Of a DNA stretch of 47,753 nucleotides, positions 18,201 to 27,200 are shown piece after piece. Under the pieces are notes generated by a model. It did not search any database and had not been told where the DNA came from. It saw only the letters and a program-made list of their open reading frames with translations. The stretch comes from Chloroflexota bacterium (GTDB lineage Bacteria; Chloroflexota; Ktedonobacteria; Ktedonobacterales; JACDGC01). The position numbers and the translations under genes are program-made. The stretch lies in the NCBI GenBank assembly GCA_021778805.1, contig JAJYBV010000018.1, positions 1-47,753 on the forward strand. The letters run 5' to 3'. Positions within the stretch are counted from its first letter, which is position 1. Every line of letters begins with the position of its first letter.

Positions 18201-21200
18201 CTGCGCATGAATTGCATGCGTCGTTTGTATATGCCTCAGATCTATTTTCGCCGGCTACTGTTCAGAATATGGCCAAGCGCTTTATATGCTTGCTGAGCAA
18301 TATAGCAGAGACTCCACACCAGGCAATAAAAGATTTTTCATTGATCTCTCCTGAAGAATACCGGCGTATAATCGATCGCAATACGCTTTTCGAGACTGAT
18401 TATAGCAACCGGGCGTACCTGCCGGAGGCAGTAGAGGCAGCAGCGCAGAAAAACCCAAATGGGTTAGCGGTGGCTCAGGGAGAAAAACAGCTGACCTATG
18501 CAGAGTTGACGGCGCACGCAAAACGGCTGGCGCGCCAGCTGACGGAGCTGGGGGTTGGACCGGAAGTGGTAGTAGGGGTATGTTTCGAACGGTCGATTGA
18601 ACTGGTTGTGGCGCTATTGGGAGTGTGGTACGCCGGAGGAGCATATGTGCCCATCGACCCGGAGTATCCGGTAGAGCGGCGGCAATATATGCTGCAAGAT
18701 TCAGGAGCGAAAGCGCAAATAACGCGACCGGACCTGGCGGAAGCAACCGGTGTGGCAACTGTGCCGGCGCTGAGTATCGATTTGCAGGAAGAGACAGACC
18801 CGGCATATACCCTGGCAACGACAGTGGGAGAACAATTGGCGTATGTCATATACACATCGGGGTCAACGGGCAAGCCGAAGGGAGTGCAGATAACGCAAGC
18901 GAATGTACGCAATTTGGTGAGCTGGTATGGAGATCGGTTTGCGATCACGGAGGAAGCTCGGTGTTCGCAGTTTGTGGGGCCGAGCTTTGACGCAACGATC
19001 ATGGAGATATGGCCATGTTTGGCAAACGGAGCGAGCTTGCATATTGTGGATGAAGACGCACGGCTGAGCGCCGAGAAGCTGCGTGATTGGCTGATAGCGC
19101 ACGAGATCACACACAGCATGATCCCGACGGTGCAGGCGGAGCAGGTGATCCGGCTGGAGCAGTGGGAAGGGAGCCGGTTGCGGTATTTGTTAACAGGAGG
19201 GCAGGCGCTGCATGTATACCCGCGGGAAGGATTTCCGGCGCGGGTGGTCAACAACTATGGGCCGACTGAAACAACGGTGCTGGTAACATCCGGGGAAATA
19301 CAGCACAGAGGAGCAGGAGCAGAGCCGGATATTGGGGAAGGGATAGCGAACACCCGGCTGTATATCTTAGATGAACAGAGCAATATGGTACCGGAAGGAG
19401 CGGTGGGAGAGCTGTATGTAGGAGGAGCGCAAGTTGGACGGGGATATTTGGGAAGAGAGGAATTGACGCGGGACAGGTTTGTGGCAGATAGATACAGTGA
19501 AGCTGCGGGAGCGCGGATGTATCGGACGGGGGATCTGTGCCGGAAGCGCGGGGATGGGAAGCTGGAATATGTGGGGCGAGCGGATGGCCAAGTGAAGCTG
19601 CGCGGTTATCGGATCGAGCCGGGAGAGATAGAGGCGGCGCTGCGGGAGCAGCAGGGAGTAAGCCAAGCATTAGTGCAGGTATGGAAGGATAGTGCGGGGG
19701 AAGAGCGGCTCGTGGCGTATTTGGCGCCGGAAAGCGGAGGGATAGAAGTAAAAGAATTGCGGGAGAAACTGCGGAAGCAATTGCCGGAATATATGGTACC
19801 GGCGGCGTATGTAGTGTTGGAGCGATTTCCGTTGACACCCAATGGGAAGATAGATACTCAAGCGCTGCCGGAGCCGGTGATAGAGCAGTGGGAAGTGGAA
19901 GGGTATGTAGCGGCGCGGACACCGGAAGAAGCGCAATTGGCGGAGATATGGGAAGAAGCGCTGCATATAAAGCGAGTGGGGATAACGGATAATTTTTTTG
20001 CGCTGGGCGGGCATTCGTTGCTGGCGGCGCGGGTGCTGGCGCGCATGCAAACCGTTTTTGGCGTTGCGATTCCGTTGCGGGCAATTTTTCTTACACCTAC
20101 AATTGCTGAATTGGCGGAGCTGCTCAATATACAATCTTCAGCGCAAGTTCGAAAATTGGAGCCTATTTCACACGTAGATCGCACTCATCCAATACCACTT
20201 TCCTCCGGACAGGAACGCTTGTGGTTTTTTGATCAACTGGATCCGGATAGCACATTGTATTATGTTCCCTATGCCGTGCGTGTTCAACGTCCGTTTCATA
20301 AAGAAATTCTGGTTGAAAGCCTGCGCTTTATAACACTGCGGCATGAAAGTTTGCGCACAACGTTTGCCAATACGCCAAACGGCCCTATACAAATCATTCA
20401 TCCCGAACCACCGGATCCCGCGATCGCGGTATATGACGCCAGAGGTCTGCTAGAGGCTGAGCGGCAGTCGTTTTTAGAGGATCGCGCGCAATATGAGGCT
20501 GTGCAGCCGTTTCGATTAGAAAAAGGACCATTGCTTCGTTCGGCGGTTGTACTGTGGGATGCGGAGGAATTTTCACTGATCATAACTCAACACCATATCA
20601 TTTGTGATGGGTGGTCGGTAGAAATATTGCTGCGGGAATGGCTGACAGCATATGAAGCAATATGCACTGGAAAACAGCCGGATATTCAGCCGCAAGATAT
20701 GCATTATGCGGATTACGCAGTATGGCAAAAAGAATGGCAGAACGGAGAGGAATGCGCCCAACAAGTGGCTTTTTGGCGGGAACAATTGCAAGATATACCG
20801 GCAATATTAGATCTGCCGGTGGATTATCCCCGGCCGAGTATTCAAACCTATCGCGGCGCTCAGTATTCAAATATATTGGATTCTGCGATGATTGAGCAAT
20901 TGCAGCAACTTAGTCTTCGCGCAAATGTAACATTATTTTCAGCTTTACTGGCCGCATTTGAAATATTGCTGCAGCGCTATACCAGACAAGACACTTTTAT
21001 AGTGGGAACAGTTGTATCGGGGCGGACTCGGCCGGAACTGGAACATATGCTGGGATTTTTTGTGAATACCCTGCCATTGCCGGTTCATCTGGAAAACGAT
21101 CCAACATTTGCGGAATTTTTAGCGCAAACACAGCAGCTGGTACTTGCGGCGCAAGAACATCAAGATGCGCCATTTGATATGTTAATTGAGGCGCTGCGGC

Positions 21201-24200
21201 CGGAACGAGACGCCAGCCATTCGCCGTTAGTTCAGGCGCTGTTTACCTTTCAGGAAAATCCTTTGCTTGCGCCTTGGGCAAACGCTGAGTTTATTTCGTG
21301 GCAAATGTATGCCGCTAAATTCGAGCTATCGGTGGATATTGCTCAATTTGCCGATGGTTTGCATATTACATTTGAGTATAATACCGATTTATTTGCAGCA
21401 GAGACAATCGAGCGCATGTTTGGGCATTTTTCGCAATTGCTGGTTGAAATTACTTCGCATCCGGCAAGTAAACTTTCTGATATTTCACTGCTCAACGCCG
21501 CTGAAGAATGGCGCCAACTTGTAGAATGGGCCGGGCCGGTAACTCCAATTCCGTATGCGACCCTTCATACACTTTTTGAAGAGCAAGTTGCGCGAACTCC
21601 GGATAAATTTGCTCTATTTGCCGCGGAAGGAAAGATGACATACTCTGAATTGAATATTTCTGCAAATCGGCTGGCGCATTATTTACGTTCACTTGGGGCC
21701 GGACCGGAAGTTATAATCGGCGTATGTTTAAATCGTACTCCGGAATTGCTTATAGCCATATTGGGAGTATTGAAATCCGGCGCTGCGTATTTACCGTTGG
21801 ATCCTAATTATCCGGCAGACCGTTTGGAATATTCATTAAGTGACGCACAAACGCCATTGCTAATTACCGATAACGCAGTGCGCAGCAAAATCCCTGCGAC
21901 AACTGCGAAAATTTTGGTTTTTTCAGAAATCAAGTTATTATTGAATAATTTTCCGGACGACAATCCATTGGGTACGCTGCAGCCACATCATTTGGCGTAT
22001 ATCATTTATACTTCCGGCTCTACCGGCAGACCGAAAGGTGTGGCAATAGAACATCACAGCGCAGTGGCTATGATTGCATGGGCGCACACTGTATATTCGC
22101 CGGATGCGCTTGCGTATGTATTTGCCGCTACGTCGGTTTGCTTTGATCTTTCGATATTTGAGATATTTGTTCCGTTAAGCATTGGCGGCGCCATTGTATT
22201 AGGGGAAAATGCGCTGAGTTTGCCAGGCTTGGAATCGCGAGATAAGGTGACGCTTATTAATACTGTGCCTTCCGCAATGAGTGAATTGCTGATTATGAAT
22301 GGCATACCGGACTCTGTTAAGGTAATAAATGTTGCCGGTGAGCCGCTTTCCGGCGCATTGGTTGAGCAGTTATATCAACAAACGTCAGTGGAGCAGGTTT
22401 ATAACCTTTATGGGCCATCGGAAGACACAACCTATTCAACTTGGGCGCTTATTCCCCGCGGCGCGGCGCAGTCCCCGGCAATTGGGCGCCCGATTGCTAA
22501 TACCGTCGCGTATGTGCTGGATTCGCGTTTGCGTTTAGTGCCTCAAGGGGTTATTGGCGAGTTATATTTAGGTGGCGCCGGATTAGCGCGGGAGTATTTA
22601 TACCGCCCGGAGCTTACCGCCGAGCGATTTTTGCGCAATCCATTCAGTTCAAAACCCGGCGCACGCATGTACAAAACCGGTGATTTGGTGCGATATCGTC
22701 CGAATGGTGAATTGGAATTTATCGGCCGCGCTGATTCGCAAATAAAATTGAGAGGCTTCCGAATTGAATTGGGGGAAATTGAAGCATTAATGCAAGAACA
22801 CCCCAATGTTGGGCAAGCTATCGTGCAATTATGGAAAGATGATTTTGGCGAGCAGCGTATTGTTGCGTATGCCGTTTCACGTTCCAAACAAATAACTTCA
22901 GTGGAATTGCGCGAATTTTTGCAATCACATTTGCCGGGGTATATGGTTCCTGCGGTATGCATTATCTTGAACGCTTTTCCGCTTTCACCAAATGGAAAAA
23001 TCGATCGCAAAGCGCTTCCCAAACCAGACGCTGATACCATGCAACCCCTTGTTTATATTGCGCCACAAACATCAACAGAACGGCGTGTTGCGGAATCTTT
23101 TGCTCATGTACTGCATATCTCACAGGTGGGGATTACGGATAATTTTTTTGCGCTGGGCGGGCATTCGCTGTTGGCTGTTCGGCTTATTTCGCAATTGCGG
23201 GAAGCGTTTGGTGTGCAATTGCCGCTTCGCGCAATATTTACTGCGCCAACTGCCGCTGAACTGGCGGCGCTGCTTGAGCATAATATTGCTGCGCCAATTG
23301 CTGCGCCTGTTTTATCTCAGGTGGATCGCAGTATACCGCTGCCACTTTCCTCCGGGCAGGAACGCTTGTGGTTTTTTGACCAACTGGATCCCGAAAGCCC
23401 GTTGTACCACGTTCCAATTGCCGTGCGTGTTCAGCGGCCGTTTCATAAAGAAATGTTGGTTGAAAGCCTGCGCTTTATAACCCTGCGGCATGAAAGTTTG
23501 CGCACAACGTTTGCCAATACGCCAAACGGCCCTGTACAAATCATTCATCCCGAACCACCGGATCCCGCGATCGCGGTATATAACGCCAGAGGTCTGCTTG
23601 AAGCTGAGCGGCAAACGTTTTTAGAGGATCGCGCGCAATATGAAGCTGTGCAGCCGTTTCAATTAGAAAAAGGGCCGTTGCTTCGTGCGGCGGTTGTGCT
23701 GTGGGATGCGGAGGAATTTTCACTGATCATAACTCAACACCATATCATTTGTGATGGGTGGTCGGTAGAAATATTGCTGCAGGAATGGCTGGCAGCATAT
23801 GAAGCAATATGCACTGGAAAACAGCCGGATATTCAGCCGCAAAATATGCATTATGGGGATTATGCTGTCTGGCAAAAAGAGTGGCTGAACGGAGAGGAAT
23901 GCGCCCAGCAAGTGGTTTTTTGGCGGGAACAATTGCAAGAAATACCGGCAATATTAGATCTGCCGGTGGATTATCCCCGGCCGAGTATTCAAACCTATCG
24001 CGGCGCTCAGTATTATTGCACTATAGACGCCAAACTTGCCATGCAGATTACAGGCCTTAGCAAGCGGCAAGGAACTACACTTTACACTGTTTTTCTTGCA
24101 GCGTTTGAAATTTTGCTGCAGCGGTATACCCGCCAAGACGCTTTTATAGTGGGAACCGTAGTATCTGGGCGGACTCGGCCGGAACTGGAACATATGCTGG

Positions 24201-27200
24201 GATTTTTTGTAAACACCCTGCCATTGCCGGTTCATCTGGAAAACGATCCAACATTTGCGGAATTTTTAGCGCAAACACAGCAACTGGTACTTGCGGCGCA
24301 AGAACATCAAGATGCGCCATTTGATATGCTGATTGAGGCGCTGCGGCCGGAACGAGACGCCAGCCATTCGCCGTTAGTTCAAGCGCTGTTTATTTTTCAG
24401 GAAGCAACGCAGCATTTAGATGGTATGCGATCGGAAAGAATAAACTGGCAGACGGGCGCCGCTAAATTTGATTTATCTGTTGATGTTACGCAAACAGAAA
24501 ACGGCGCATATGCAACGTTTGAGTATAGCACAGATTTATTTGAAGCTACCTCCATTCAGCGTATGGCAAACATTTTTGTGCAATTGCTCACTGCAATTGT
24601 ACATGCTCCGTATGAGCGAATTTCTACTTTTTCTTTACTGGAAAAGGGATCTTTAGAGTGGCAGAAAATTATTCGGGAATGGAACGCCACCCAAACTACC
24701 TACCCGCGCCATGCGTCCATCCCTGCGCTGTTTGCCGATGTTGCGGCCCAGACTCCCGACGCCATTGCTCTTGTAACGGCAGACGCTTGCCTTTCCTACG
24801 CAGAACTCGACCGCCGCTCTAACCAGCTGGCCCGCTATCTGCAAACTTTAGGGGTCGGCTTGGAATCTCCGGTTGGTGTCTGCCTCTTGCGTTCTGCTGA
24901 TCTCATCATCAGTCTCCTGGCCATTCTCAAAGCCGGCGGCTTCTATGTGCCGCTCGATCCCTCCTATCCCGCGGAACGCTTGGCTCTTTTGTTTGCCGAT
25001 GCCCAAGTCGCTGTGATTCTTTCTCAGCAATCGGTTGCTTTGCCGCCCTTAAGCGCTGCTCTTGTGCGGCTGGACACCGCCGCGGATACCATCGCTGCGC
25101 TGTCGGATGCGCCGCTAGTTTCTCCCGCCACCGCGCTCAGCGCCGCCTATATCAACTATACCTCAGGCTCAACCGGCCTGCCGAAAGGGGTCTGTGTGCC
25201 GCACCGCGCGGTCATTCGCCTGGTGCGCAATACAACCTATGCCCATCTCACGGCGCAGGAACATTTTTTGCAGGTTGCCGCAATTTCCTTTGACGCAGCA
25301 ACCCTGGAGGTCTGGGGGCCGCTGCTGAACGGCGGCCGTTTGGCGCTGTTTGCCGCCGAAGCGCCGACGCTGGAAACGTTGGCCGCCACTTTGCTGCGTG
25401 AGCAGATTACCACCCTGTGGCTGACGGCGGGGCTGTTTCATGTGGTGGTGGAAGAGCAAGTGGAATGCCTGCAACCGGTGCGGCAGCTGTTAGCGGGGGG
25501 CGATGTGCTTTCTGCGGCGCATGTGCGGCAAACACTGCTTGCGCACCCCGGGCTGACGCTGATCAATGGGTATGGGCCGACGGAAGGCACAACGTTTACC
25601 TGCTGCAACCCGATGACGGATCCGGAGCAGGTGGGAGACAATGTAGCAATTGGCCGGCCCATCGCCAATACCCACATCTATGTGTTGGACGCAGCGGGGC
25701 ATCCGGTACCGGTGGGAGTGCCCGGCGAGCTGTATATAGGCGGAGACGGGGTCGCGCGGGGATATTGGCGGCGGCCGGAGCTGACGGCGGAGCAATTTCT
25801 GCCGGATCCGTATAGCGCAGAGCCGAATGCGCGGATGTACCGGACAGGTGATTTGGTGAGGTATTTGGCAGATGGGCAGGTTCAGTTTTTGGGCCGTATC
25901 GACCAGCAGGTAAAAATTCGCGGGTACCGCATTGAGCCGGGTGAGATTGAGTTTCGGCTGGCGCAGCATCCAAAGGTGCGCGATTGCGTGGTTGTCGTTC
26001 ATAAAGACAATTATGGGGAAAAATATTTGGTTGGTTATATAACTGCAGAAAGCCCTATTGCTGAACAAAATTTCCGTGAGTATTTGCAGGCGCTGCTTCC
26101 TTCATATATGATACCTGTTGAATTTATAGTATTGGACGCCTTTCCGCTGAATTCCAGCGGCAAGGTTGATCGCCGCGCTTTACCTGCGCCTACGCATGCA
26201 TCTACTCGCGGAAATGAGACATATTCCGCGCCAAGCACTGCCATGGAAATCGCACTGGCTCAACTGTGGGGTGAGATATTGCGTGTTGATCGCGTAAGCG
26301 CGAGTGATAATTTTTTTGATTTAGGCGGACATTCACTTTTGGCGACTCGGCTGGTTTCCCGAATTCGCGAAACAATGGGCATTGAAATTCCACTAATCAC
26401 CGTTTTTGAACACGCCATATTGGAGGACTTGGCGGTGTACCTGGCTCGAATTCAGGAACAGATTCCGCAAGATACATTTAAACAAAAAATGACAAAAATG
26501 GATTCTTATTATAATAAAAAATTACCGCTTTCATATGCTCAGCAGCGATTGTGGCTGCTGGATCAGCTTCAACCGGGCAATACTAGCTATAACATGCCCA
26601 TGGCGTTTCATATGCGAGGTTTTCTTCACCTTGCGGCGTTGGAACAAAGCCTAAATGCTATTTATGAGCGGCAAAACGCTTTGCGGACAACATTTACATC
26701 GGAAAAAGGCAATCCGGCGCAAGTAATAGCGCCATATGCTCCAATAACACTGCAGCTTATTGATCTTTCAGGTTTGCCGGATGAAAAGGAACGAGAGCAA
26801 TATGCGCAAACCTTCATTAGTTATGAAGGCCAGCACGTATTTTACCTTGATCGTGGTCCGCTAGTACGATTTACCTTAGTGCGCATGGAATCGGAACAAC
26901 ATATTTTGATTGTAAATATGCATCACATTTGTTCTGATGGCTGGTCATTGGCAATTTTTACCGAGGAATTGGCGGCGCTGTATTCAGCGTTTCTGCATGG
27001 AGATACATTTCCATTGCCTCCGATGGAGTTGCAATATGCCGATTATGCAGTATGGCAGCGGGAACATAGCCATAGCGCCGAGCAAGAAAGCCAATTGGCG
27101 TATTGGAAGGAGCGCTTGCAGGATTTACCATCTACACTTTCCTTGCCAACAGACTTTACACGCCCAGCTCTGCAAAACTATCAAGGCGCATACCTTGGGT

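Noticed and set aside
15261..20184. Long opposite-strand open frames in the A-domain repeats
   Set aside because: They are antisense by-products of G-rich coding sequence, Pro/Ser/Leu-rich in composition, and duplicated only because the A domains are.
26215..26515. Epimerase domain between PCP4 and C5
   Set aside because: The distance from PCP4 to the start of C5 is only a linker of about 30 residues; an E domain needs over 400.
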